DNA of 64,000 nt from Agrobacterium genomosp. 13 str. CFBP 6927 (GCA_900012615.1 LT009757.1:976096-1040095), one strand, 5' to 3'; positions 17,969 to 27,083 are shown, counted from the stretch's first letter. Translations and numbers: made by a program. The notes: a model not told the origin generated them from the sequence alone.

Positions 17969-18672
17969 GCCCGCGCCCTCCGCAGAGGATCGGCACGCAT
18001 GGAGATATAGGCTCCGAGACCCATGATCAGCAGCGAGAAGAACAGATAAAGCACGGTGGCGACCAGATAGACCTCAAACGTCCGGAAACTCAGATTTTCG
18101 ACTTCCTTGACCGCATGGGTCAGTTCCGGTGCGCCGATCAGAACGCCGAGACTGCTGTTCTTGAAAAGCGAGGTGCTGTGGTTGATGAGCGGCGGCAGCG
18201 CGTTGCGAACGCCCTGCGGCATGATGACGAAGCGCATGGCCGAGACATAGCTATGCCCGAGTGCACGCGCCGCCTCCATCTGGCCGGGATTGATGGAGCG
18301 AACGCCCGAACGCAGATCCTCGCTGAAATAAGCGGCCTGACAGAGGCCAAGGCCGATAATGGCGAAGATCGCTTCCGCATTGTGGCTGGAAAGCCAGCTG
18401 GCCAGCCCGCTCGGCAGCAGCGTGAAGACGCCGAAATACCAGAGCATCAGCTGCACCAGCGTCGGCACGTTGCGGTGATAGGACACATAGGCCGCCACCA
18501 GCGGATCGCCGAAGCGGAAGGGCGAGAGGCGGATGGCGAGAAGCACGATGGCGAGCGACATGGCGAGCAGCCACGAGCCGGCATAGATGATGAACGTCAT
18601 CTGGATGCCATGCAGAAGCATCGAGACATAGTCCGCATTGTTCAAGATTGCGCCGAGGTCAAAACCGCTCAC
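17965..18672 (-). CDS. Polar-amino-acid-type ABC transporter permease (first subunit)
   Basis: A 235-residue inner-membrane permease, HisM family, with the same layout as its downstream partner: hydrophobic N-terminal half and EAA loop EAARALGHSYVSAMRFVIMPQGV near residue 125. The ATGA overlap with the upstream SDR gene and downstream permease places it firmly in the operon 19454-13715. Confidence 0.92.
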   Translation of the reverse strand: MSGFDLGAILNNADYVSMLLHGIQMTFIIYAGSWLLAMSLAIVLLAIRLSPFRFGDPLVAAYVSYHRNVPTLVQLMLWYFGVFTLLPSGLASWLSSHNAEAIFAIIGLGLCQAAYFSEDLRSGVRSINPGQMEAARALGHSYVSAMRFVIMPQGVRNALPPLINHSTSLFKNSSLGVLIGAPELTHAVKEVENLSFRTFEVYLVATVLYLFFSLLIMGLGAYISMRADPLRRARA

Positions 18673-19454
18673 GCGACTTTTCCTCCGGCTCCGCCCGCCG
18701 CGACCTTTTCAGAGGTCTGGGGCTTGGCCGTCTGCAGCCCGCCCATGACCTGAAGCGTCGGGGTAATTTCCATGTGGCCGATATTCATGGCCACGGGTGC
18801 GGCGATGGCAAACGCAATCGCATCGGCGATATCGGATGCCTGCGGCAATTCGAAACCATCGATGAAACGTTCGCGAATGCTCGGATCATCGCCGTGCACG
18901 TGGTTGAAAATGTCGGTCGCAACACGACCGGGGCAGATTTCCGTCACCCGCACGCGTTTACCGAAAGCATCGATACGCAACTGGTTGGACAGCATCGCCA
19001 CGCCGGCCTTGCTGGCATGATAGGTGGAATTGCCGCCAAAATTATAATTGCCGGCAATGGAGGAGATGTTGATGACATGGCCGCGATCTCGCGCCACCAT
19101 GCCCGGCACCACCATGCGGCAGAGATGCAGCACGGCGCGCAGGTTCACATCGATCAGGAGATCGATATCGCTCTCATCCGCTTCCAGGAACTTCTTCGGG
19201 CGGTCAACGCCGGCATTGTTCACGAGGACATCGAACGCAACCTCACTGGTGAGCTTTGCAAGCGCCGGCCGGTCCGTCACATCGATGGCGTGGGCAAAGC
19301 AGCCCGTGCGCTTCGCCAGCTTGTTGAGAGCGTCCGCACTTCTGGCAACCGCATGCACTTCCAGCCCTTCGCGGCAAAGGCGCTCAACGACGGCGGCGCC
19401 AATTCCGGAAGATGCGCCGGTTACGAGTGCGGTCTTGTAGTCTGAGAATGGCAT
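18669..19454 (-). CDS. Short-chain dehydrogenase/reductase (SDR)
   Basis: A 261-residue classical SDR. NAD(P)-binding TGASSGIGAAV near residue 16, NNAG near 86, catalytic Ser in INISSIAG (~140) and the YHASK pair (Tyr-x-x-x-Lys) near 155. It resembles the YdfG/serine-3-dehydrogenase branch that oxidises 3-hydroxy acids and amino-acid hydroxyls. It is the first gene of the operon, directly coupled to the ABC permease, so it probably acts on the imported compound or on its first product. Substrate not determinable from sequence. Confidence 0.87.
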   Translation of the reverse strand: MPFSDYKTALVTGASSGIGAAVVERLCREGLEVHAVARSADALNKLAKRTGCFAHAIDVTDRPALAKLTSEVAFDVLVNNAGVDRPKKFLEADESDIDLLIDVNLRAVLHLCRMVVPGMVARDRGHVINISSIAGNYNFGGNSTYHASKAGVAMLSNQLRIDAFGKRVRVTEICPGRVATDIFNHVHGDDPSIRERFIDGFELPQASDIADAIAFAIAAPVAMNIGHMEITPTLQVMGGLQTAKPQTSEKVAAGGAGGKVA

Positions 19455-19623
19455 GTTTGTCCCCTATCGTTGAGCAAACATTAGTGAAGCTTTCATCGCT
19501 TGCCTAAGACCGATTTTTTTTGGAGTAATAAGCAACTTGTATGGATGGTGATTGCGCCACTTTCAGCGATGCGGCAACCCGGCCGGCGGGGCATGCATCC
19601 CCCATGCCGGCCACCGGCACATT
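19455..19623. other. Inter-operon gap between the two acid-catabolism operons
   Basis: 169 bases upstream of the SDR-ABC operon and downstream of the hydroxyacid dehydrogenase. It should contain the promoter for the SDR-led operon on the minus strand, which I could not pin down. A run of eight T bases lies at about 19513-19520 (plus strand). A large GC-rich hairpin is annotated separately. Confidence 0.4.
19581..19612 (-). terminator. GC-rich hairpin downstream of the 2-hydroxyacid dehydrogenase
   Basis: GGCCGGC (19581-19587) pairs with GCCGGCC (19606-19612), and internal GGGG/CCCC extends the stem. It begins 12 bases after the end of the operon that runs from 26101 to 19624. A T-run is lacking, so termination strength is uncertain. 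Confidence 0.5.
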
Positions 19624-20559
19624 CTAGACCACCGCCGTCGGCAGGTCCTGTCCTGCGAAATACGCATCCAGATTGGCGAGAACCAGAGCGCCCATCTGAA
19701 GCCGCGTCTCATGGGTCGCAGCGCCGATATGCGGAGCAAGAACGACATTGCGCATGCCGATCAGCGCCTCGGGAACATGCGGCTCGTTCTCGAAGACATC
19801 AAGCGCCGCACCCTTCAGCCCGCCTGACATAAGAATATCGACCAGCGCCTTTTCATCCACCAGCGATCCTCTGGCGACGTTGACGAGCACGCCATCCGGC
19901 CCCAGCGCCGCCAGCACCTCGCGGTTGATCGCGTGTCTGGTCTCCGGCGTCGCCGCCGCCGCGACGATCAGGACATCGCAGGCGCTTGCGAGCGACACTG
20001 CCGTTGAATGATAACCATAGGCCACGTCCTGTTTCCGCCGGCTGAAATAGGAAATCTCCGCGTCGAAGGCTTCCAGCCGCGCTGCGATGGCGCGGCCTAT
20101 GCGACCAAGCCCATAAATCCCGTAACGCCGCCGCGAGGCCTTGTTGCCAAGCGGCATCTCGACTTTTTTCCACTCTCCCGAGCGGACATGGTGATCCGCG
20201 CTGACAAGCTGGCGCAGCAGCATGATGGAGAGGCCGATGGCGAGATCGGCGACGTCCTCGGTCAGCACGTCCGGCGTGTTCGTCACCCTGAAGCCGCGCA
20301 CGTGGGCCTGATCGAGATCGACCTTGTCGAAACCGACGCCGTTGATGGCGACGATTTCGAGAGCGGGCAGGCAGGCGGCGAGATCAGGGGCGAGGCCGAT
20401 ATGACCGCCGGTGACGACAGCCTTTATCGAAGCCGCCTCCGCCTGCAGAAACGCCTGTTTGTCAGATATTTCGTGCCAACGATGGACCCGGAAGCGCTTT
20501 TGCAGCTCGGCTTCTATCTGTGGCTGAAGCGGGTAGGTTTGCAGAAGATCGGGCTTCAT
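19624..20559 (-). CDS. 2-hydroxyacid dehydrogenase (glyoxylate/hydroxypyruvate reductase type)
   Basis: A 311-residue NAD(P)-dependent D-2-hydroxyacid dehydrogenase of the GhrB/hydroxypyruvate-reductase branch. Nucleotide-binding motif YGLGRIGRAIA near residue 150, catalytic Arg in VNVARGSLVDE (~230), Glu in FENEPHVPE (~260) and His in APHIGAATHE (~283). It would reduce glyoxylate, hydroxypyruvate or a related 2-oxo acid. It is the last gene of the Tct/RraA/DenD operon and fits as the step that handles a small 2-oxo acid released by the RraA-like aldolase; this pairing is inferred. Confidence 0.86.
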   Translation of the reverse strand: MKPDLLQTYPLQPQIEAELQKRFRVHRWHEISDKQAFLQAEAASIKAVVTGGHIGLAPDLAACLPALEIVAINGVGFDKVDLDQAHVRGFRVTNTPDVLTEDVADLAIGLSIMLLRQLVSADHHVRSGEWKKVEMPLGNKASRRRYGIYGLGRIGRAIAARLEAFDAEISYFSRRKQDVAYGYHSTAVSLASACDVLIVAAAATPETRHAINREVLAALGPDGVLVNVARGSLVDEKALVDILMSGGLKGAALDVFENEPHVPEALIGMRNVVLAPHIGAATHETRLQMGALVLANLDAYFAGQDLPTAVV

Positions 20560-20568
20560 GCGCGCTCC

Positions 20569-21324
20569 TTAGCCGCGACCGACGAAAGGCATGCCGCTCG
20601 CCATCACCGTCATGGTCAGCACATTCGCTTCCAGCGGCAGCGAGGCCATATGCACCACGGCCCGGGCGACGATGCTGGCATCGATGGTGGGTTCGATGGC
20701 GGTGCTGCCATCCGCCTGCAGCACGCCGGTCGCCATGGCGCGCGTCATTTCGGTGCTGGCATTGCCGATATCGATCTGCCCGCAGGCGATGTTGAACGCC
20801 CGGCCGTCCAGCGCGGCCGACTTGGTAAGGCCGGTGATCGCGTGTTTGGTCGCGGTATAGGGTGCCGAACGCGGCCGCGGCGTGGTGGCCGAAATCGAGC
20901 CGTTGTTGATGATGCGCCCGCCCTGCGGCGATTGCGCCTTCATCTGGCGGAACGCCGCCTGGGTGCAGAGAAAGGCGCCCGTGAGATTGGCCCCGACCAC
21001 CGCGTTCCAAGTTTCGAACGGCACATCTTCGATATGGACGGCCGGTGCCGACATGCCGGCATTGTTGACCAGAAGATCGAGACGGCCGAAACGTCCGGTA
21101 ACCTCCGCAAACAGCCGCTCGACATCGGCCGGAACGGAAATATCGGCCGCGACGGCCAGAACGCGGTCTCGATGTTCGCGCCATTCGCCGACGGCGGCGT
21201 CCAGAACCTCATGCCGCCGCCCGGTGATCGTGACGCTGTAACCATCTTCCAGAAGCGCCGCGGCAATCGCCTTGCCGACTCCTGTTCCTCCGCCCGTAAC
21301 GAGCGCGATCTTTCCAATACTCAT
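20569..21324 (-). CDS. Short-chain dehydrogenase/reductase (SDR)
   Basis: A 251-residue classical [15 protein letters not shown] cofactor loop near residue 10, NNAGMSAP near 90, catalytic Ser in NNGSISA (~148) and the Tyr-Lys pair in APYTATKHA (~165). It starts four bases inside the end of the DenD-like gene (ATGA overlap) and is followed nine bases later by the hydroxyacid dehydrogenase. Probably one of the oxidation steps for the compound imported by TctABC; cofactor and substrate unknown. Confidence 0.85.
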   Translation of the reverse strand: MSIGKIALVTGGGTGVGKAIAAALLEDGYSVTITGRRHEVLDAAVGEWREHRDRVLAVAADISVPADVERLFAEVTGRFGRLDLLVNNAGMSAPAVHIEDVPFETWNAVVGANLTGAFLCTQAAFRQMKAQSPQGGRIINNGSISATTPRPRSAPYTATKHAITGLTKSAALDGRAFNIACGQIDIGNASTEMTRAMATGVLQADGSTAIEPTIDASIVARAVVHMASLPLEANVLTMTVMASGMPFVGRG

Positions 21325-22307
21325 GCTGCTTTCCCCTCCAGCTCATCTTCCACATGCGCCTGAATGATTTCGGCAAAGGACGTCTCCGCCCGGAAGCCGA
21401 GCGACAGCGCAAGCTGCGGATCGTAATCCTCGGCCCAGCCGTCGACGATCCTGATGATCCGCTCGTCGGGAACGCGTTTGATAAGCGCCACAGCCTTTTC
21501 CCCGGCAAAGGCGCGCAGGGCCTCGATTTCATCGGCCACCGTGGCAGAAAGTCCCGGCATGATGAGATTGCGGCGAACGCCAAGCCCGGAGAGATCAACA
21601 CTCGCGGCGCGCAGCAGGAAAGCGACTGCCGAACGCGGGCTGGCGAACCAGTGGCGCACGGTATCGGCAACGGGCAGCACCGCCTCCTGGCCCACCAGCG
21701 GTTCGCGCAGAATATTGGAGAAGAAGCCGGAGGCGGCCGCATTCGGCTTGCCGGGGCGGATGCAGATGGTGGGCAGGCGGATGCTGACGCCATCGAAGAA
21801 ACCGCGACGGCTATAATCCGCAAGCAACAGCTCCACGATCGCCTTCTGCGTGCCATAGCTGGTCAGCGGCGCGGGCAGGAACTCGTCGCCGATCACCTCG
21901 GGGAATGGCGATCCGAAAACCGCGAGCGACGAGCAGAAGACCACACGCGGCCGATACCCGTCCTTCTGATGCTCCAGACGAATAGCCTCGAACAGTGAAC
22001 GTCCGCCATCGAGATTGATGCGATAACCTTTCTCGAAATCGGCCTCCGCCTCACCCGAAACCACGGCGGCGAGGTTGAAGATCACATCCGGTCGTTTGGC
22101 TATCAGCTTTTCGGCGACGCCGGCATTCGACAGATCGCTGCGTTCGATGGTCAGCTTGCCGCCAAAGCCCTTCGGCGCTGCCGGCTCGAAAACATCCGTC
22201 AGGGTCATCTCGGTGATCTTCGCACCGCCAAGCGCTCCGTCAGAAGCGAGACGTTGCGTCAATTTGCAGCCGATCATTCCGGCCGCGCCGATTATCAGAA
22301 TATGCAT
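21321..22307 (-). CDS. D-erythronate dehydrogenase (DenD)-like NAD-dependent epimerase/dehydratase family protein
   Basis: A 328-residue extended-SDR protein. NAD-binding [12 protein letters not shown] near residue 5, catalytic Ser/Thr region FCSSLAVFG near 127 and SYGTQKA (Tyr-x-x-x-Lys) near 152. Overall form matches the DenD group described for four-carbon acid-sugar (D-erythronate) catabolism. The usual partners of that route (DenK/OtnK kinase, OtnC aldolase, OtnI isomerase) are absent here; instead an RraA-like aldolase, SDR and 2-hydroxyacid dehydrogenase are present. So oxidation of a sugar acid is likely, but erythronate itself is only a suggestion. Confidence 0.72.
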   Translation of the reverse strand: MHILIIGAAGMIGCKLTQRLASDGALGGAKITEMTLTDVFEPAAPKGFGGKLTIERSDLSNAGVAEKLIAKRPDVIFNLAAVVSGEAEADFEKGYRINLDGGRSLFEAIRLEHQKDGYRPRVVFCSSLAVFGSPFPEVIGDEFLPAPLTSYGTQKAIVELLLADYSRRGFFDGVSIRLPTICIRPGKPNAAASGFFSNILREPLVGQEAVLPVADTVRHWFASPRSAVAFLLRAASVDLSGLGVRRNLIMPGLSATVADEIEALRAFAGEKAVALIKRVPDERIIRIVDGWAEDYDPQLALSLGFRAETSFAEIIQAHVEDELEGKAA

Positions 22308-22349
22308 GTTTCACCTTTGTTTGGCCGGCAGCGCCGGCTCGATTGATCG

Positions 22350-23861
22350 TCAGTCGTCATCACCCTGAAACACCACCTCGCGACGGCGCATGATCGCCGG
22401 CATCGCCATCATGATGACGACCATGCCGGACAAAGCGAGCAGGGTGGCGCTGATCGGATGGGTGACGAATGTCGAGAAACTTCCCTGCGAAATCAGCAGC
22501 CCAAGGCGCATGTTCTGCTCCAGAAGCGGACCGAGAACGAAGCCCAGCACCAGCGGCGCCGGCTCGCAGCCGATCTTGCGCAGGAAGAAGCCGACAATGC
22601 CGAAGACCGCGCAGAACAGAACGTCGACGACGCTGTAGGAAAGCCCGTAAGCCCCGATGGCGCAGAACATCAGAATGGCGGGGCACAAGAAGCGGTAGGG
22701 AATGCCGAGAAGGCGGACCCAGATGCCGATCAGCGGCAGGTTCAGCACCAGAAGCAGCAGATTGCCCACCCACATGCTGGCGATCAGCCCCCAGAAAAGG
22801 TCGGGCCGCGATTGCATGACCTCCGGTCCCGGCGTAATGCCCTGGATCATCATCGCGCCGACCATCAGCGCCATCAGGCCGTTGGCGGGAATGCCGAGTG
22901 TCAGAAGCGGAATGAAGGAGGTCTGCGCACCGGCATTATTGGCGCTTTCCGGCCCCGCCAACCCTTCGATCGCACCCTTGCCGAACCGGGATGGATCCTT
23001 GGCGATCTTGCGTTCCAGCGCGTAGCTCGCGAAAGAACTCATGATCGCACCACCGCCGGGCAGCACGCCGAGGAAAGAGCCGAGCGCCGTGCCACGCAGC
23101 ACGGCGGGGAAAGCCTGTTTGAAATCCTCCCGCGTCGGCATCAGCGATCCGGTCTTTGCCGCACCTGCATCACGCTCGACGCCCTGCTGCAGATTGAAGA
23201 GAATTTCGCTGACGCCGAGAAGCCCGATGGCAAGAACGACGAAGTCGATGCCGTCGAACAATTCGGCCATGCCGAAGGTGAAACGCTGCTCCCCGGATGT
23301 CGGATCGATGCCGACGAGGCTGAGCGCGATACCGAAGGCGACCATGCCGACCGCCTTGACCGGCGATCCGCTGGACAGGAACACGGCAAACAGCAACCCG
23401 AAGATCACCAGACTGAAATAATCGGCCGGGCCGAAGGCAAGCGCAATGGCCGAAAGCGGCTTTGCGACAACGACGATCAGGACAGTCGCCACCGTGCCAG
23501 CAAAAAACGATCCGAGCGCCGCCGTGGCCAGCGCCACACCCGCCCTGCCCTGCCGCGCCATGGCATATCCATCGATGCAGGTGACGACGGATGAGGATTC
23601 ACCCGGCAGATTGACGAGGATCGCCGTGGTCGAACCGCCATATTGCGCACCGTAGAAAATGCCCGCGAGCATGATCAGCGCCGCCGTATCCGGCATGGTA
23701 TAGGTGATCGGAAGAAGCAGTGCGACGGTGGCGGAAGGGCCAATGCCCGGCAGGATACCGATCATCGTGCCGAGTGTGACACCCAGCAGGCAATAGAAAA
23801 GATTGACGGGTGTGACGGCCACGCCAAAACCGAGAACGATATTGGAAAGAAGATCGGTCAT
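22350..23861 (-). CDS. tctA: Tripartite tricarboxylate transporter large permease TctA
   Basis: A 503-residue integral membrane protein with ~12 hydrophobic segments, the normal TctA length. The family hallmarks are visible: GTMIGILPGIGPSATVALLLP near the N-terminus and GSFLGVLPGGGAIMSSFASY in the middle, the two GxxPGxG-type repeats. It forms the transport channel together with TctB and receives ligand from TctC. The gene overlaps tctB by four bases (ATGA). Substrates of the family are tri- and dicarboxylates and other organic acids. Confidence 0.93.
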   Translation of the reverse strand: MTDLLSNIVLGFGVAVTPVNLFYCLLGVTLGTMIGILPGIGPSATVALLLPITYTMPDTAALIMLAGIFYGAQYGGSTTAILVNLPGESSSVVTCIDGYAMARQGRAGVALATAALGSFFAGTVATVLIVVVAKPLSAIALAFGPADYFSLVIFGLLFAVFLSSGSPVKAVGMVAFGIALSLVGIDPTSGEQRFTFGMAELFDGIDFVVLAIGLLGVSEILFNLQQGVERDAGAAKTGSLMPTREDFKQAFPAVLRGTALGSFLGVLPGGGAIMSSFASYALERKIAKDPSRFGKGAIEGLAGPESANNAGAQTSFIPLLTLGIPANGLMALMVGAMMIQGITPGPEVMQSRPDLFWGLIASMWVGNLLLLVLNLPLIGIWVRLLGIPYRFLCPAILMFCAIGAYGLSYSVVDVLFCAVFGIVGFFLRKIGCEPAPLVLGFVLGPLLEQNMRLGLLISQGSFSTFVTHPISATLLALSGMVVIMMAMPAIMRRREVVFQGDDD

Positions 23862-24310
23862 GGCAGCAACGGTATCCTCTGTCCGAGGCCCACAACGAAA
23901 ATGAGGATGCAGGCGAAGATGAGCACGGCGGAAAGCAACAGAACCTCAACCGGCCGGATCCTGCCATAAGCGATGCAGGCGAGCACGATCAGCACGAAGG
24001 CAGCGGCGATAAAGCCTAGTGGCTCGATCAGCAGCGCAAAACCGGCAATGCCGGCCACCGCCAGAAACGGGCGCATTTTCGGCGCCACCCAGGCTTCGGA
24101 CGGTGTCTTTCCCAGCAGATCCTGCAAAAGCAGCGCGATACCCAGCGCAAACATCAAGGCCGCGATGACCGTCGGCATATAGCCGGGCCCGGGCTGGAAA
24201 TTGGTGCCCATGCTCAGCGGCCGCGCGCCATAATAAAGCCCGGCGGCGGCCGCCAGAAAGAAGGCCCCCGACAGAATATTCGCCGTTAGTTTCGAGCCGT
24301 TTTCGGCCAT
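23858..24310 (-). CDS. tctB: Tripartite tricarboxylate transporter small subunit TctB
   Basis: A 150-residue membrane protein started at ATG 24310 (MAENGSKLTANILSG), chosen because the longer frame has no better ribosome site. Four hydrophobic segments and the PGPGYMP-type motif (FQPGPGYMPTVIA, ~residue 40) are typical of TctB. It partners TctA, encoded immediately downstream. Low sequence conservation is normal for this subunit; position between an RraA-like gene and tctA is strong support. Confidence 0.85.
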   Translation of the reverse strand: MAENGSKLTANILSGAFFLAAAAGLYYGARPLSMGTNFQPGPGYMPTVIAALMFALGIALLLQDLLGKTPSEAWVAPKMRPFLAVAGIAGFALLIEPLGFIAAAFVLIVLACIAYGRIRPVEVLLLSAVLIFACILIFVVGLGQRIPLLP

Positions 24311-24382
24311 GATTATCTCCCCTCCACACTGAGAATACGCCGCGCTTCCCGACACGGCGTATTCAGATGTCGAAACACCGGC

Positions 24383-25051
24383 TCAATCGGCCCAGACACA
24401 TCCTTTCGAGCGCATCATTTCGTAGCGATCCTCGATATCCATCTTGCCCTGCCGGTGCAGTTCCATCATGTGGTTCTCGTGGTCGTCGCGCTCCCGGCAG
24501 GCCTTGACGAGTTTCGGGATATCGCTCTCGCGAACGACGACAACGCCGTCATCATCGCCGCAGATTATATCGCCGGGGCTGATCAATTCGCCGCCGACCA
24601 CGACCGGATGGTTGATGGTGCCGAGCGTGTCCTTGGAGGTGCCCTTCATGCAAAGGCCGAGTGAGAACACCGGGAAACCAATCTCGCGCAGACCCTTGCC
24701 ATCACGCACGGCGGCGCTGACCACGAAGCCGACAATGCCCTTGCCGATGCAGGCGGCAGCCAGCACATCACCAAAGCCGCCCTGATTGGGATTGTCACCG
24801 CCATCGATGACCAGCACATCGCCGGGCTTTGCCAGATTGATGGCTTCGAAAATCATCAAATTGTCGCCGATATGGCATTTCGCGGTGATTGCGGGGCCGC
24901 AGATTTTCAGGCCGGGCTTGATCGGCTTGATGCGATAATCGAGAGCGCCGAGCTTGCCCTGCGCCTCGTGAATCGTGGCGGGGCTGAATTTGCTGATTGC
25001 CTCGATATCGGCTCTGGAAGGGCGCTGGAAATTGCGGATGACATGGGCCAT
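24383..25051 (-). CDS. RraA-family protein (HMG/CHA-type aldolase-like), second paralogue
   Basis: A 222-residue protein started at ATG 25051 behind an AAGGAA ribosome site. Signature GGFGDVLAAACIGKGIVG followed by VSAAVRD supplies the metal/pyruvate-binding Asp and Arg-Asp of 4-hydroxy-4-methyl-2-oxoglutarate/4-carboxy-4-hydroxy-2-oxoadipate aldolases. It is visibly paralogous to 14813-15487 along its whole length. Set between tctC and tctB, an unusual interruption of the transporter genes, it is likely to process the imported acid, for example by retro-aldol cleavage or oxaloacetate decarboxylation. Confidence 0.8.
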   Translation of the reverse strand: MAHVIRNFQRPSRADIEAISKFSPATIHEAQGKLGALDYRIKPIKPGLKICGPAITAKCHIGDNLMIFEAINLAKPGDVLVIDGGDNPNQGGFGDVLAAACIGKGIVGFVVSAAVRDGKGLREIGFPVFSLGLCMKGTSKDTLGTINHPVVVGGELISPGDIICGDDDGVVVVRESDIPKLVKACRERDDHENHMMELHRQGKMDIEDRYEMMRSKGCVWAD

Positions 25052-25083
25052 GGGCCGGATTCCTTTCAACAGTGGGTCATGCC

Positions 25084-25147
25084 TGGGCCAAACGCGGCCC
25101 AAGCGTCATTTTCATTGGGGATGAGAGAAGCGGTCGGTGCCGGCCGC
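25084..25147 (-). terminator. Hairpins between tctC and the RraA-like gene
   Basis: Directly after the tctC stop, GCGG-T-CGG / CCG-G-CCGC forms a stem (25128-25147). Further on, TGGGCC (25084-25089) and GGCCCA (25096-25101) form a second. These lie in a 96-base gap inside an otherwise tight operon and probably stabilise the tctC message or cause partial termination. Confidence 0.45.
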
Positions 25148-26101
25148 TTATTTTGTCCAGGGCTTGCTTTTCCAGAGCTCGGCCAGATTGGCGTTGCCCT
25201 TCTTGAGCGCCTCGGCAAATTCGGCCTGTGTCAGTGGCAGCATCGTCAGCTCGCGCTTTTTGGCATCGGCAAGATAATCCGGGTCCTTCAGCGCCTTCTG
25301 GAAAGCATCGACCAGCCTGGCCTCCACATCCGCCGGCAAGCCCTTCGGCGCGCCGAAGCCCGCCAGCAGGCTGAACTGCACATTGTAGCCGGCTTCCTTG
25401 AAGGTCGGCACATCAGGCGAAAGCGGCGAACGCTCGGCACCGGAGGTCGCGAGCACACGCAGCGCGCCGGAACGATTGTCGGCGAAGACCTCGTTGAGGT
25501 TCATGAAACCGAGCGTCACGTGGTTGCCAAGCATGGCGAGCCGTGCCGGCCCGCCACCATTGAAGGGCACGAAATTGAGCTTCACGCCCGCCGCCTCTTC
25601 GAACAGCAGGGCGGTGATCTGGCTCGGATGACCGATGCCCGTCACGCCGACGACGACCGGGTTCGCCTTGGCCGCCTCCACGAATTCCCTGGCGGTCTTG
25701 ATCGGCGACACCTTGTTGACTGTCAGCGCCAGATCGCCACCGATCTGGTTTGCGAGCGCCGTGAAGGCCTCTTCCTTGTAGCTGGCATTGCCCTGCACGA
25801 TCGGCGAATACATTGACGGGAAATTCAGCGCCCCGATGGTGTAACCGTCAGGCTTCGCATTGGCGATATAGGTCGCGCCGATCAGCCCGCCGGCGCCTTC
25901 GCGGTTTTCCACCACAACGGATGTGCCGAGATATTTTTCAAGATAGGGCACCAGCGCCCGCGACTGGATATCGGTGCCGCCGCCGGCCGGATAACCGATG
26001 ACGAGCGTCACCGGCCGCTCCGGATATTCCGCCGCCGCCCCTCCCGCAGCCAGCATTCCCGCCGCCGCCAGCATGCCAAACAGAGATGTCTTCAAACGCA
26101 T
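25148..26101 (-). CDS. tctC: Tripartite tricarboxylate transporter substrate-binding protein TctC
   Basis: A 317-residue Bug/TctC-family binding protein started at ATG 26101 behind GGAGGAAAAGAT. A Sec signal peptide (MRLKTSLFGML... to ~residue 25) is followed by YPERPVTLVIGYPAGGGTDIQSR, the hallmark opening that shapes the carboxylate-binding site. It delivers an organic acid to TctAB. First gene of the operon after the LysR gene and its binding-site-like repeat. Bug proteins have no predictable ligand. Confidence 0.92.
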   Translation of the reverse strand: MRLKTSLFGMLAAAGMLAAGGAAAEYPERPVTLVIGYPAGGGTDIQSRALVPYLEKYLGTSVVVENREGAGGLIGATYIANAKPDGYTIGALNFPSMYSPIVQGNASYKEEAFTALANQIGGDLALTVNKVSPIKTAREFVEAAKANPVVVGVTGIGHPSQITALLFEEAAGVKLNFVPFNGGGPARLAMLGNHVTLGFMNLNEVFADNRSGALRVLATSGAERSPLSPDVPTFKEAGYNVQFSLLAGFGAPKGLPADVEARLVDAFQKALKDPDYLADAKKRELTMLPLTQAEFAEALKKGNANLAELWKSKPWTK

Positions 26102-26180
26102 ATCTTTTCCTCCCCGATACGCTTTCACAGGGGAGGCTAGGAAGAAGCCATCAACAATACAAATACCGAGTTTTCAATTT

Positions 26181-26203
26181 ACCCATACAGATCGTTTATG
26201 GGT
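26181..26203. promoter_or_regulatory. LysR-type box upstream of tctC
   Basis: ACCCATA (26181-26187) and TATGGGT (26197-26203) form a perfect 7-bp inverted repeat with a 9-base gap, i.e. ATA-N9-TAT and T-N11-A, the classic LysR recognition layout. It overlaps the last codons of the LysR gene and lies about 80 bases upstream of the tctC start, suitable for activation of the tct operon. Confidence 0.68.
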
Positions 26204-27083
26204 TGAATGCCGGCTCGCGTCCTGCGACAGCCCGCAAAAGGTCGCGGAACAGCCTGAACGTTCGCTCATCCACCTCCCTGCCCTTCAGCAGATGGACGGA
26301 GCGATAAATGACTGGCTCGATGATATGGGCGGCCTGAAGCTGACCGGCTTCCTGCTCCTGCTGCACCGAATTCCATGACAGGATCGTCGCACCGATACCG
26401 GCGCTGACGGCGCGTTTGATCGTATCCTGCCCGTCGATCTCCATGGTGACGTTCAGTGTTATCCCGGCACGGGCAGCGGCTTCGTCGATCGATATGCGCA
26501 GCGGATTGTCTTTCGGCGGCAGGATCAGGTCGAGCCCTGCTGCAGCCTCAAGCGGCATCGACCGGCCGATAGGCCTTGAAGAAACGGCAAACAGGCTCTC
26601 CTTGACGATAAGATCGTCGGCCTTGTCCTCAGCACCGACCAGCGCAACGGCCATATCCACCTTGCCGAGACGGATGAGCCGCAGGGATTCGTCATTGCGC
26701 GCCTCTATCAGCCGTAGCGAAACCTTGGGCATCGAAGCGGCAACCTCGCTGATGATGCTCGGCGCAAAGGCGGTCGCCCAGGAGGGAATGAGGCTCAGCC
26801 GGATCACCCGCTCATCCAGATAGGCCATGGCCCGGATTTCCGCCTCCGCCTGCCGAACCTTCTCCGTAATCTCCCGCGCATGGGAAAGCAGGACTTCACC
26901 CTTTTCCGTCGCCTTCACACCGCGCGCCAGCCGGTGCAGCACAGGAAAACCCACCAGCCGTTCCAGTTCCGTAATGTGATGGCTGAGCGCCGGCTGGGCT
27001 ATTCCCAATTGCCGCGCCGCCGCCGACATGGAGCCGCAATCGGCAATCGCGACCAGATATCGCAGCCTGCGCAAATCCAACAT
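26196..27083 (-). CDS. LysR-family transcriptional regulator of the Tct operon
   Basis: A 295-residue LysR protein: winged helix at residues ~1-60 (MLDLRRLRYLVAIADCGSMS; helix-turn-helix SAAARQLGIAQPALSHHITELE), linker, then an effector-binding domain. It is transcribed in the same direction as, and directly upstream of, tctC, with 94 bases between. An ATA-N9-TAT inverted repeat at its 3' end supports direct control of the transporter operon, probably with the imported acid or a breakdown product as inducer. Confidence 0.88.
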   Translation of the reverse strand: MLDLRRLRYLVAIADCGSMSAAARQLGIAQPALSHHITELERLVGFPVLHRLARGVKATEKGEVLLSHAREITEKVRQAEAEIRAMAYLDERVIRLSLIPSWATAFAPSIISEVAASMPKVSLRLIEARNDESLRLIRLGKVDMAVALVGAEDKADDLIVKESLFAVSSRPIGRSMPLEAAAGLDLILPPKDNPLRISIDEAAARAGITLNVTMEIDGQDTIKRAVSAGIGATILSWNSVQQEQEAGQLQAAHIIEPVIYRSVHLLKGREVDERTFRLFRDLLRAVAGREPAFNP

